From assembly GCA_031553835.1 (NCBI GenBank), contig JAVBKX010000041.1:62001-126000 (forward strand): a stretch of DNA of 64,000 nt, in the 5' to 3' direction. Source of the stretch: JAVBKX01 sp031553835 (GTDB lineage: Bacteria; Bacteroidota; Bacteroidia; Bacteroidales; Azobacteroidaceae). Every line of letters begins with the position of its first letter. The stretch's first letter is position 1. Made by a program: the position numbers and the translations under genes. Shown here one piece after another: positions 53,763 to 63,404 of this stretch. The notes under the pieces are model-generated. The model was not told the origin of the DNA. It searched no databases and worked only from the letters and a program-made list of their open reading frames with translations.

Positions 53763-55859
53763 TTAAATTGTCCCATAGTCAATGATGATCCCGTTTGCCA
53801 ACATTTTATTACCCGAACGGCTTATCTCGCTGCCGGAAGGTATTATCGTCAGAATGGATGCGCCTTTTGCAGGTATTGTCACTATGCCTTTTCCGGAAAT
53901 GTTTTTAGCTACAAAATTTGAAGAGATAGTATTATAAATATCAAATGTACCGGCTTTTAAATCAATTGATACCTTTTTATCTTCGTCATACGGATTGTAG
54001 TATAAAAATGTCGGGTATGCATCAGCATGATAATAATCCGTTTTCAAAAGATCCAATTGGAGTATTCCTTCCACATCCGTCGGGTTTATTATTCCACCTA
54101 AAATACCAACATGGGAACTTCCGTATAATCCTAAATCCGTGGCTGCATCTTCGGGACGGTAAGCCACAATGGGAACAGTAAAGTTTTCAATCAGGTCCAC
54201 AAATGACACAACAAAATCTCCTGTAGCAAAGGGCGATATATTACTTTTACAGGTAACACCTATAGCATCCACCTTCAGGGTATCGGCATCTCTTTTTGTA
54301 TCATGATTGTTGTTTTTTACGTTAAGGTACAATTTGGAATACTCACGGGGTATCGGAGCATATATCGCCCTATCAGAGCGCCTGTTTTTCGACAACGACA
54401 TCAATTTCTGGTAATCTCCATCCGGTTTATCGTTAATATAAAATGTGAAAGCGTTATTATTCGCAGTACTTCCTATTTTTGCCTGGATCACAAGCCACCT
54501 GTCAGGTATCCCCTGTGGAATATCGATTTGCCAGGTATGTTCAAGGCCTAATCCTTGAGAATTGGTCATTTCAATAATATCTTGCGTCAACATCGGTACT
54601 TCATTTTTATAGTGAGTCGATTTATAATTTCCTGAGATCACTTTTCCTTTTCCGGTTTTGATATCAGCAAGCGCTTGCGACCAGCCCCGTTTAAATTTAC
54701 GGATGCCTTCGTATGCAATCACCGATTTTTTATCATACATAGCCGACCATTTGGGATTTGATTGATTGTTTGTTCCATGGGCATTTGAATAAAACATCCG
54801 GGAATTGTTTGCCACATTTAATGCCCATTTACCTATGTCGTGAGCAAATCCTTTGTCGTACCGGACAAGAGGCGTAAGAGATCCAAGCATCTGGAATGTA
54901 TTCATAGCAAATGCATAACCATCTCCGTCTGTAATGCTTCCCTGAAGACCATGCATATCGTATCCATTCCATCGATCTGTTATTACGCCCCATCCGTGAC
55001 GGGGTAAGGCGTCTCCATCGAAGCACCAATTCAATAATTGAGTCACATCGTATGTTCTGCCTAATTCAGCATTCATGCGTGCCGCGACAAATGCTCCGTA
55101 AGGCAGCAACATTTCATAAAGCGGATTGGCTTTACTTCTGAATAAATATTGAATCCCTTTGTCTGCCGCCATCAGGTATTTAGGATCTCCGGTCTTTATA
55201 TAGGCCATATATTCGATCCAGGCAACTGCGGCGCCTAAATCCCGCTGCATAGTCGGATCATAAATTCCGTTACGGTCATCAGCCTCCAGTTTATCGGCAA
55301 TTGCGGCATAAAAATCAGCGATTGCAATCATTTGCGCCGGAAAACCTTTAGTGTCGGGATAAAGATATCCCAGTTGAAAAGCCAGAATATTGGGTAATGA
55401 TGCATACCAATCTTTGATACGATTCCAGTTTTTATCGGATGTAACGCCATTTCCATATAGGTTTATCCTGTTGTCGGAACTATACCATTTCTGACACATC
55501 TCAATGAAATTATATCCATTCTGGTTGCTTTTGTCAATCCCTGCCAAAGAAGCTCCTACAATGGCAGCAAGGTTATTAATTCCTTCATCTCCATTCGGAG
55601 CGCCTATATATGACACCATCGAAAAACTACGCCCTTTGTAATTGATCTTACGATCATCCCATCGGTTAATAGGAAAATGCAATCCTTCTGTACGAAAAGA
55701 GAATACAAATTCATCATAATCTTTTGCCACCTGTTTCCAGTCCCGTAATTGAAAAGGAGTAGGCATATCCGGCATAAAACGGACTTTATTTATATTTTTC
55801 CGGGCATATAATGCTGTTGTCAGCATTAGTAACAGAAAGAATAATACAATTTTTTTCAT
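53763..55859 (-). CDS. Putative alpha/alpha-barrel enzyme, paralogue 2 with beta insert (PUL 2)
   Basis: 698 residues, signal peptide ending TALYAR. It shares all helical blocks with the protein at 51991 (PDMPTPFQLRDWKQV, AAIVGASLAGIDKSN, AVAWIEYMAYIKTGD, LLPYGAFVAARMNAEL, HGWGVITDRWNGYDMHGL, YAFAMNTFQMLG). It adds a beta-rich insert of about 120 residues (about 440-560, LEHTWQIDIPQGIPDRWLV) resembling a carbohydrate-binding sandwich. The paralogue lacks this insert. Unknown family; probably a glycan-active enzyme from its place between SusD and GH51. Confidence 0.65.
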   Translation of the reverse strand: MKKIVLFFLLLMLTTALYARKNINKVRFMPDMPTPFQLRDWKQVAKDYDEFVFSFRTEGLHFPINRWDDRKINYKGRSFSMVSYIGAPNGDEGINNLAAIVGASLAGIDKSNQNGYNFIEMCQKWYSSDNRINLYGNGVTSDKNWNRIKDWYASLPNILAFQLGYLYPDTKGFPAQMIAIADFYAAIADKLEADDRNGIYDPTMQRDLGAAVAWIEYMAYIKTGDPKYLMAADKGIQYLFRSKANPLYEMLLPYGAFVAARMNAELGRTYDVTQLLNWCFDGDALPRHGWGVITDRWNGYDMHGLQGSITDGDGYAFAMNTFQMLGSLTPLVRYDKGFAHDIGKWALNVANNSRMFYSNAHGTNNQSNPKWSAMYDKKSVIAYEGIRKFKRGWSQALADIKTGKGKVISGNYKSTHYKNEVPMLTQDIIEMTNSQGLGLEHTWQIDIPQGIPDRWLVIQAKIGSTANNNAFTFYINDKPDGDYQKLMSLSKNRRSDRAIYAPIPREYSKLYLNVKNNNHDTKRDADTLKVDAIGVTCKSNISPFATGDFVVSFVDLIENFTVPIVAYRPEDAATDLGLYGSSHVGILGGIINPTDVEGILQLDLLKTDYYHADAYPTFLYYNPYDEDKKVSIDLKAGTFDIYNTISSNFVAKNISGKGIVTIPAKGASILTIIPSGSEISRSGNKMLANGIIIDYGTI

Positions 55860-55877
55860 GCGTATATGTTTTATTTT

Positions 55878-57683
55878 TTATTGATATTTCATTCGATCCA
55901 AGCCTGCTATGGCATCATTCAATTCTTTCTCTCCTGCATGAGGATAAGGCATCCAATATTGGTCAACCCCTCTGACTTTTCGTTGACGGAGTGCGTACTG
56001 CACTTTATCAAGATCTCCGATGGCCGCCTGAACTCCTAATACCGGACCTGAATATCCACCCGGTGAACATTTGGGATTGTAGAGATCTGTAACCTTCTGA
56101 ATCCGTTGCTGCAATTGTCCAAAACGAATAAGAACAAAAAACTCCTTGTTTTCGAAACCAAGTTCCCAAAGGTATTCATCGACTAAAGCCCTGTTAAAAT
56201 CAGCAATATCGTTGAAGTCACTTATTTTGAATGTATGATCCGTTGCATTTTCAAAAGCCCTTGTATGTATAGCATTCAAATAATCGACAGCCTCTTGTGT
56301 CACTCCATTGAGGGCAGCTTCCGCTTCTGCATATATCAGATGAGCTTCTGCCATACGATAGAGGGGAACTGAAACGGCAACTGCACCGGAAATACAGGAT
56401 TGATCGTAATATTTTTTACAGGCAGGAGTCCTATAATTCGGATCAAAGAAAATGACAGTAAGATTATCTCCCGACCAATACTCCTGTTTCCTGTCATTCC
56501 ATTGTTCACCCAGATCGATATTAGGATAATCTGCATAACCGGGAGTAGGAGCTGCAAAATCATAGCCCACCTCCTCATAAGGTTCATTACCAAATTGCCT
56601 GTAAGGAAGGTGTATTTCAGTTACATTGGATAATGTTCTAAGATATTGATAATGCCAAACAAATCCGGTATTCCTTCTAATGTCGTCTTTATGAAAAGAA
56701 GCTACATATTCATATGTGGGGCAGATGGGTATTCCTCCCAGGTCGGCAGGCAGGAGATCTGAATTGGCGGGAACCGTTTTAAGTCCGCTTCTGTAAAGAT
56801 CCGGTATTGTCTGTGTACGCAGAATAACTTCTTTGTTATTAACATTGTCTTTCCCGTCTGCAGTACGTCCAAACATATCAATCCAATTACCATCAAACAA
56901 TCCGTATTTGGCTTGCATATTTATAAGCGTATCCATGTGACTGCGGGCAATTTCAAAATAACGGTTTACATCGTTACCAAAAGCATCAGCGTATGGTTTC
57001 AGAGCGATGGCGTCCGGGGAACCCGTTTGATAGCTTTTGGCAGATTGAGCAATTGTGATAGCTGCATCTGCAATCATGATCCTGACTCCCGCTTCATCTA
57101 TTCTTCCCGGCTTACTATTAGGCCCCCATATCCGGTACACATATAAAGCCTCATTAAGATCATTCAATATGAGTTCATAAACAGCTTTTAGTGGAGTCAG
57201 TTCATAATAACTCCCCTTCACTTCAGTCTGAGTACGAACAGGAACATCTCCCCAGTTCTTGACCAGGCGTAAATATGCAAATGCCCGCATGGCTATGGCT
57301 TCGCCTATATATGGATTTTTCTGGTCAGCACGCAAAGGTGATTTTTCCAACCCTTCCATTGTCGTATTACATTTGCGGACCAATATATAATAGCTTTGCC
57401 AGAGAGTTGACATATGACTGGAGGCAATTACAGAGGGTTCCAAAATATTTGCATCTTGCATGCGACCATCATCATTATTCCCTGTTACACTCCGGGTAGT
57501 CTGAGTCCAGAGCTCACTATCGATATACATGTTCGAATATAACCCGAGACAACTGGCATTGGCTTCTTCAACGGTTTTGTAAAACTGATCAGGAGTGATG
57601 AACATCATCGGTTCTTCATCCAATGATACACATCCTGTAACAATAAAAAATAAGGATATCAATATATATCTAATCTTGTTCAT
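55878..57683 (-). CDS. SusD-like glycan-binding lipoprotein (PUL 2)
   Basis: 601 residues with lipoprotein signal FFIVTGCVSLDEEPM. SusD features are AIAMRAFAYLRLVKNWGDVPV, YAEAEAALNGVTQEAVDYLNAIH and the C-terminal DEYLWELGFENKEFFVLIRFG. It lies 29 bases after the SusC stop. It forms the outer-membrane uptake complex with the adjacent SusC. Confidence 0.95.
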   Translation of the reverse strand: MNKIRYILISLFFIVTGCVSLDEEPMMFITPDQFYKTVEEANASCLGLYSNMYIDSELWTQTTRSVTGNNDDGRMQDANILEPSVIASSHMSTLWQSYYILVRKCNTTMEGLEKSPLRADQKNPYIGEAIAMRAFAYLRLVKNWGDVPVRTQTEVKGSYYELTPLKAVYELILNDLNEALYVYRIWGPNSKPGRIDEAGVRIMIADAAITIAQSAKSYQTGSPDAIALKPYADAFGNDVNRYFEIARSHMDTLINMQAKYGLFDGNWIDMFGRTADGKDNVNNKEVILRTQTIPDLYRSGLKTVPANSDLLPADLGGIPICPTYEYVASFHKDDIRRNTGFVWHYQYLRTLSNVTEIHLPYRQFGNEPYEEVGYDFAAPTPGYADYPNIDLGEQWNDRKQEYWSGDNLTVIFFDPNYRTPACKKYYDQSCISGAVAVSVPLYRMAEAHLIYAEAEAALNGVTQEAVDYLNAIHTRAFENATDHTFKISDFNDIADFNRALVDEYLWELGFENKEFFVLIRFGQLQQRIQKVTDLYNPKCSPGGYSGPVLGVQAAIGDLDKVQYALRQRKVRGVDQYWMPYPHAGEKELNDAIAGLDRMKYQ

Positions 57684-57712
57684 GGTCAGAAAATTTTATG
57701 TGTTTATTTCTA

Positions 57713-60700
57713 TCAGAAAGTTATATTTACCCCCAAAGTCGTGCTGAATGACATAGGATATTCACTGAATGCTACACCTCTGCGTGTTGGATCTTGTCCA
57801 AACATACTTGCTTCAGGATCAAGCCCGGTATAACTATCAATACATAATACATTGTTGAATGCAACATAGGGTCTTATCGAAGAAATATGAATCGGCTTTT
57901 GCTTGAAAAAATAAGTATAAGCAATGGTTACATTCTTCAATTTTACCCACGAACCATCTTCAACCTGTTGACTATATGTGGCTTCACCATAATTAGAGCC
58001 CCATGGATTTTCAAGAATATTTCCTGATTTTCCATTATCTTCGAAAATAACTTTCCCATTGCGATCTTTGACTTCAGGTATCCATCGATTATCGGCATAT
58101 TGATGAACCTTCCAGGTATGGTCAACGCCTGGCATAACCTGAAGATTCAATATATCTTGTCCGATGGAACCGGCAATTGCAAATGAAAGTTCGAAATTTT
58201 TATATCTCATCATTGAATTCAGACCGAAAATGAAATCGGGGTTGGTATTTCCGATCACTTGTCTTTTCATATTACCCTCTTCATCTTTTTCAAAATCGTA
58301 TTCTCCTAATTTCCCGACTCTTTGCCTTTCCCCTGTAACAGGATTCGTATCTTCAATCATATTGGGATTATCCTTGGCAGCATTTGCACGTTGTTCCCAA
58401 GTTTTCATAACATTGGTAATTTTATATCCCCAGATTTCACCCAATGCTCTTCCGACAGTGATAGGAAAAGGATAATTGGCCCAACCCCAAACATGCAGAC
58501 CCGGATAACTTTCCAACCCTCCGAGGCTGGTAACTTTAATTTTGTTTGTCGACCAGTTGCCGGTCATAGACCAGAAAAAATTACCTTCCGAAATAGTTCC
58601 CGTAACAGAAAGTTCCACTCCGGTATTGCGTAACGATCCTGCATTTTTGAATACAGTACTATAACCGGTATTAGAAGCGAGGCTCATAGCCTGAAGTAAA
58701 TCCGTCGTATTTTTACGATATACATCGGCAGTCAATGTAAGACGATTACGAAAGAAACCCAGATCTATTCCTGCGTCGTATTGTACCGTTTTTTCCCATT
58801 TCAGATCCGGATTAGGCAATACATTGCCCAATTGATAGGTATTACCAAGTTTACCTTCTACCGGATAGGTTCCGGGAATAAGCGCAGCAAGGGATTGATA
58901 TGCACCCACGCCCTGATTACCTGTTGTACCGATAGAAACTCTCAGTTTCAAATTGGAAATGGATTTCACATTCTCCATAAAATTTTCCTGGTTAACCCTC
59001 CAGGCAATAGCTCCTGATGGAAAATACCCCCATTTGTTATTTTTACCGAATTTGGAACTCCCATCGGCCCTGGCTGATAAAGTCAGGAGGTACCGGTCAT
59101 CATAATTATAGTTTATTCTTCCCAGATAAGACATGCCCGTCGTCTTCCAATAATCGCTGTAAGGAGGATAAAAGGTCGTTGCAGAGCCTAATACATGATA
59201 AGTATTATAATCATTCAGAAATCCTTTACCGCTCATACTATGTCCTTCTCCCTGCCACATTTCTTGTGTAAAACCGGCAACAGCATCAATAGTATGCAGT
59301 GAAAATTTTTTATTATATGTTAATACATTTTCGTTAATAATATAGAAATTATTATTGTTGCCGTAGAAAGCATAACCTTGTCCCGAAGCATCCCAATAAC
59401 GATTCGAAGTACGTGGATTATATAAATCGCGTACATTGTGTGTAAAATGCACTCCTCCCGAAATTTTAAATTTAAGACCTTCTATAATATCAATAGCAAG
59501 CGCCATATTATCAAAAACAGTATATACCGTATTAATGTCAAGACATGCTGTTGCTGCGGTATATGGATCGTCACTATTAATGAGCAATCCGTTTTCTATC
59601 TCATAACGATTACTGGATATCAGGCGTGTCGGATCATAAATCACTGCCGCCATCATCACTCCGCGCGAATCCCCTGATTGGATGTTGCCCACCTGGGAAC
59701 GGTTACTTTTCGTATATGTGGCATTGAAGGAATTTGTAAGTTGTACTCTTTCCCAGAACCTGGAGTCAATATTAGAATTGATGGAATATCTCTTGAATTC
59801 GGAACCAACCAATACTCCTTCTACATTATCCATGCCTGCTCCGACGTAGTAACTCAGGTCTTTTGTTCCACCCGATATTGTTAAAGCATACTTTTGATTC
59901 ACTCCTGTACGTAGAACGGCATCCTGCCAATCGGTTGAAGGTACAATCCCCTTCCTGTAATCGTCGGGCGTAGGTCTGTAGGCAGCATCACCTCCAAAAT
60001 TATCGGTAGGAGTCCATTTTGTATTGTATTGGCCATTGTATGCACCCGAAAACGGCATGTCAACAATGGCTTCTTCATAGGTCATATTTTGTCCCAGAAT
60101 TTTACTTATCAGATGCCGTTGACGCCTTTGTTCGGCATAGTCTCCGGCATCCAACAGATTCCACTTACGGTACACATTGGCCAGGTCGATCGAAGCATCA
60201 AAAGTAATTTTCATCGCTCCTTCAACTCCTTTTTTAGTAGTAATAAGGACAACTCCATTAGCGGCACGGGAGCCATATATAGCTGTAGATGATGCATCCT
60301 TAAGTATTTCTATCGATTCGATATCGGATGGATTAAGAAAACTCAACATATTGGCAGGCTGCGTCATAGTTTGCTCTGATCCGACGTTTCCAAATGAGTC
60401 AGTCGGCCCTTTAATCATTGAATTACCTCCTGAGATAGGAATTCCATCAACAACATACAAAGGCTCCGTTCCTCCTACCAGAGAGTTAGACCCACGGATA
60501 ACCATACTCAAACCGCCATCAGGAGAAGCCTCTGATTGGGTTACCATTACCCCTGCAGCACGGCCCTGCAAGCCTTGTTCTATAGAAACCATACGGCCGG
60601 TGATTGATTCGGCTTTTACAGATGATACCGCTCCGGTAAGATCACTTTTACGTTGAGTACCATACCCAACCACAACTACTTCGTCTATTAATTCTGCATC

Positions 60701-61000
60701 TTCTTCTAAAACCACATCGTATGATGTTGCACTATTTAAGGAGATTTTTTTTTCCAGCATACCTATGGAAGACACAGTCAACGATTTGGATTTATCCGGG
60801 ATAGTAAGAGAAAAAGTCCCTGATGCATCGGTTATTGTTCCAATCGACTTATCTTCATCCACTGTTATGGAGGCTCCAATAACAGGTTGCTGTTGCATAT
60901 CTACCACAGTTCCCTTTATAACACGAGCTTGTCCGTAAATACCGGAACACAACACGGCAAAAAGACAACATAAAACTGATTTAATTATATAGGCTTTCAT
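57713..61000 (-). CDS. SusC-like TonB-dependent transporter (PUL 2)
   Basis: 1095 residues. Signal peptide, N-terminal carboxypeptidase-regulatory-like domain (VIKGTVVDMQQQPVIGASIT), TonB-box region ELIDEVVVVGYGTQRKSDLT, plug (VIRGSNSLVGGTEPLYVVDG) and barrel ending in FSTTLGVNITF. It is larger than the PUL 1 protein and only distantly similar. It imports the PUL 2 substrate with its SusD. Confidence 0.96.
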   Translation of the reverse strand: MKAYIIKSVLCCLFAVLCSGIYGQARVIKGTVVDMQQQPVIGASITVDEDKSIGTITDASGTFSLTIPDKSKSLTVSSIGMLEKKISLNSATSYDVVLEEDAELIDEVVVVGYGTQRKSDLTGAVSSVKAESITGRMVSIEQGLQGRAAGVMVTQSEASPDGGLSMVIRGSNSLVGGTEPLYVVDGIPISGGNSMIKGPTDSFGNVGSEQTMTQPANMLSFLNPSDIESIEILKDASSTAIYGSRAANGVVLITTKKGVEGAMKITFDASIDLANVYRKWNLLDAGDYAEQRRQRHLISKILGQNMTYEEAIVDMPFSGAYNGQYNTKWTPTDNFGGDAAYRPTPDDYRKGIVPSTDWQDAVLRTGVNQKYALTISGGTKDLSYYVGAGMDNVEGVLVGSEFKRYSINSNIDSRFWERVQLTNSFNATYTKSNRSQVGNIQSGDSRGVMMAAVIYDPTRLISSNRYEIENGLLINSDDPYTAATACLDINTVYTVFDNMALAIDIIEGLKFKISGGVHFTHNVRDLYNPRTSNRYWDASGQGYAFYGNNNNFYIINENVLTYNKKFSLHTIDAVAGFTQEMWQGEGHSMSGKGFLNDYNTYHVLGSATTFYPPYSDYWKTTGMSYLGRINYNYDDRYLLTLSARADGSSKFGKNNKWGYFPSGAIAWRVNQENFMENVKSISNLKLRVSIGTTGNQGVGAYQSLAALIPGTYPVEGKLGNTYQLGNVLPNPDLKWEKTVQYDAGIDLGFFRNRLTLTADVYRKNTTDLLQAMSLASNTGYSTVFKNAGSLRNTGVELSVTGTISEGNFFWSMTGNWSTNKIKVTSLGGLESYPGLHVWGWANYPFPITVGRALGEIWGYKITNVMKTWEQRANAAKDNPNMIEDTNPVTGERQRVGKLGEYDFEKDEEGNMKRQVIGNTNPDFIFGLNSMMRYKNFELSFAIAGSIGQDILNLQVMPGVDHTWKVHQYADNRWIPEVKDRNGKVIFEDNGKSGNILENPWGSNYGEATYSQQVEDGSWVKLKNVTIAYTYFFKQKPIHISSIRPYVAFNNVLCIDSYTGLDPEASMFGQDPTRRGVAFSEYPMSFSTTLGVNITF

Positions 61001-61039
61001 TTTTATGGATTTAAATGTTTTAAGAGAAATTGTTTAAGG

Positions 61040-61618
61040 TTATTTATTGTCCTTTACCGTTATCTTTTTACGGTTATGGTTCGGATCAACTATATACAAA
61101 GTAGGAGTAGTACGATCAGGCAAGATGTGGAGAATAAACGTTTTTTCAGGAGTTGCCGAAGCAACATCGTCTATTGTACGAATCATAACGGCCGTTTGTT
61201 TGACACCTCTGTCTATAAGAGCACGGCTGCCATCCCATACGAGACCCCAGCGTGTGCCGTCTTCATTCAGAGAATCTTTAAGTAATATGGGATTCATTAA
61301 CCTGATGAAATTGTTTATTGCCGTAGTATCTGTTTTCCCTGTTTCGGGAGATACCAGATCAAAGAAAACATTTACACCGGTTGCATCATTGCTGTTGTCG
61401 CTTACAATTTTTATAAGACGGACATACGTAGAGTCCGGACCACCATCCGAGTTCGGTTCATCATTGGCAATTGTCAGGTCACTTATATCCTCGAAGCCTA
61501 CCTTTATGACCGGAGGATAATAATCAGACGGAGCCGCTTCATCGCATGCAAAAAATAGCAATGGAAATACTGTGCCTGTAAAAAAGACACACAATACATG
61601 TAAAATTTTGTTTTTCAT
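61040..61618 (-). CDS. PUL 2 leading lipoprotein of unknown function
   Basis: 192 residues from the ATG at 61618, which starts the signal peptide; the lipobox is FPLLFFAC. The mature part is beta-rich and acidic (YYPPVIKVGFEDISDL; RLIKIVSDNSNDATGVNVFF; RWGLVWDGSRALIDRG; EKTFILHILPDRTTPTLYIV). No family recognised. It is the first gene of the operon, 39 bases before susC, unlike the more usual place after susD. A surface glycan-binding protein is a reasonable guess. Confidence 0.6.
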   Translation of the reverse strand: MKNKILHVLCVFFTGTVFPLLFFACDEAAPSDYYPPVIKVGFEDISDLTIANDEPNSDGGPDSTYVRLIKIVSDNSNDATGVNVFFDLVSPETGKTDTTAINNFIRLMNPILLKDSLNEDGTRWGLVWDGSRALIDRGVKQTAVMIRTIDDVASATPEKTFILHILPDRTTPTLYIVDPNHNRKKITVKDNK

Positions 61619-61938
61619 ACTATTCATCATAAAAGTCAAAAAAATAGGGTTCTCAACAGATACAAAGATTGGAAAAAACTCATTGAAAGCATTACACTAT
61701 AATTTCAAAAGCGTACCCGATAATTACATTTTATATCCAATTTTAAAAAAATAATTTAATGAACTATTAATCAGAGAATTATGATTGTTTTATATTTAAC
61801 AATCCAAATGAATAAATAGTGCAGCAATGCAATTATCGGACACTTTTCTGTGCAAAAAGAGGACTTTTCCGTACTACTTTATCAATAATTTTGAAATGAA
61901 TTCTCACACGATCATAATAAATATAAATAACCTTTCAA
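61619..61938. other. Divergent control region of PUL 2
   Basis: 320 AT-rich bases between the divergent lipoprotein and MFS genes. On the minus strand AATCTTTG (61670-61663) is one base off the -7 consensus for the susCD operon. On the plus strand TAATTTTG lies at 61886-61893. No open frame or strong inverted repeat is apparent; an HTCS or activator site is expected here but cannot be identified. Confidence 0.45.
61886..61893 (+). promoter_or_regulatory. -7 box for the MFS gene
   Basis: TAATTTTG fits TAnnTTTG, 45 bases before the ATG at 61939. No -33 TTTG is seen at normal spacing. Confidence 0.4.
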
Positions 61939-63225
61939 ATGGAAAATACGCAACAAGAGTATAGAAATTCAATCGCGGTGTGGAGAAAATTTAAGAATGA
62001 ATATGATCATTTCAAAACATATCCTCAAAATATGAGGATTCTTTTGATAACCAATCTATTGTATTCATTGGTTTTGCCTGTGGTTGAGATCTTTATAGGT
62101 GCCTATATCATGCGCAACAGCAATGATGCCACCATGGTAGTCGGATTTCAATTAGCCAGCTATACAGGCATTCCAATCACGTTTCTTATCAATGGTTTTC
62201 TTCTCCGGCATTTCAGGATTTCTACTCTTTATTCATTTGGCATGTTATTAAGTGGCATTTCCATGGCCATTATGACGGCTCTTTCCAATCTTACTACATT
62301 GGGTGTTGTTGTAGCAGGCCTCATCATGGGGTTATCTTTTGGTTTTTTCTGGTCTAACCGCGATTTTCTGGCACTGAACACAACCAATAATAATAACCGA
62401 AATTATTATTATGGCCTTGAAAGTTTTTTTTATACTTTAACCGGAGTTGGAGTCCCTTTTATTATAGGCGCTTTTATAGGGGCTACTGATAAGAATGGAT
62501 GGTTTGATGGAAATGTCAATATTGCCTACCAAATAATAACAGCCGTTGTATTTCTTATCACAATCATTTCTTCTATGGTTGTTTTTCAAGGGAAATTTTC
62601 TAATCCCAAACGGGAAAAATTCTTATTCTGCAAATTCCACCGTCTTTGGAATACAATGCTTGCCTTCTCGTCATTAAAAGGCATTGCCCAGGGATATATC
62701 GTAACGGCTCCCGCCATGCTTATAATGACATTAGTGGGCAATGAAAATGCACTTGGCGCCGCCCAATCTATCGGAGCCATATTGTCGGCTATTCTTTTGT
62801 ATATTCTGGGACGGATATCGATGCCTGAAGACAGGATGAAAATTTTAGCATTGGGACTTATACTTTTTGCGGCAGGAGGAATTGTCAATGCAATTATGTA
62901 TTCTTCTTTAGGTGTGATCATTTTTATGATGTGCCTTGTATTAGGGCGTCCCCTCATCGATATTGCGTATTTTCCTATTCAACTCAATGTCATAGATATC
63001 GTTTCCAGGATTGAAAAAAGAAATGAGTTCTCTTATATATTGTCTCACGAATTCGGATTGTATGCTGGTCGTCTTTTCGGTTGTGGATTGTTTATCTTAT
63101 TAGCCAATTTTATTTCCGATACCTTTGCTTTACGATATGCATTACTAATAATAGGGATTATGCAATTAGCAGCGCTGGGAATAGCTAATAATATTATTAA
63201 AAACATTACACAGCTCAATAGTTAA
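61939..63225 (+). CDS. MFS transporter (PUL-linked sugar permease)
   Basis: 428 residues with twelve predicted helices and a short cytoplasmic N-terminus. Features fit the YqgE-type MFS branch (GLIMGLSFGFFWSNRDFLALNTT, the loop after helix 4; GLESFFYTLTGVGVPF; LGRPLIDIAYFPIQLNVID). It likely moves the mono- or disaccharides released by PUL 2 enzymes across the inner membrane. Substrate not determinable from sequence. Divergent to susCD and upstream of the HTCS. Confidence 0.8.
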   Translation: MENTQQEYRNSIAVWRKFKNEYDHFKTYPQNMRILLITNLLYSLVLPVVEIFIGAYIMRNSNDATMVVGFQLASYTGIPITFLINGFLLRHFRISTLYSFGMLLSGISMAIMTALSNLTTLGVVVAGLIMGLSFGFFWSNRDFLALNTTNNNNRNYYYGLESFFYTLTGVGVPFIIGAFIGATDKNGWFDGNVNIAYQIITAVVFLITIISSMVVFQGKFSNPKREKFLFCKFHRLWNTMLAFSSLKGIAQGYIVTAPAMLIMTLVGNENALGAAQSIGAILSAILLYILGRISMPEDRMKILALGLILFAAGGIVNAIMYSSLGVIIFMMCLVLGRPLIDIAYFPIQLNVIDIVSRIEKRNEFSYILSHEFGLYAGRLFGCGLFILLANFISDTFALRYALLIIGIMQLAALGIANNIIKNITQLNS

Positions 63226-63404
63226 TAAAAATGATAAAAAAATAGGATGTGAACATAAAAACAACTATATTTATAGTGTTGATTTTCAATAAAATATCAA
63301 GAAAAAAAACAAGAAACAAGAAAACAGGATATAAAAAAATAAAGTTTTAATACTATTAATAGCTTTTTACTTGAATGGAAATACGGAACTTGATTTACAT
63401 TTCA

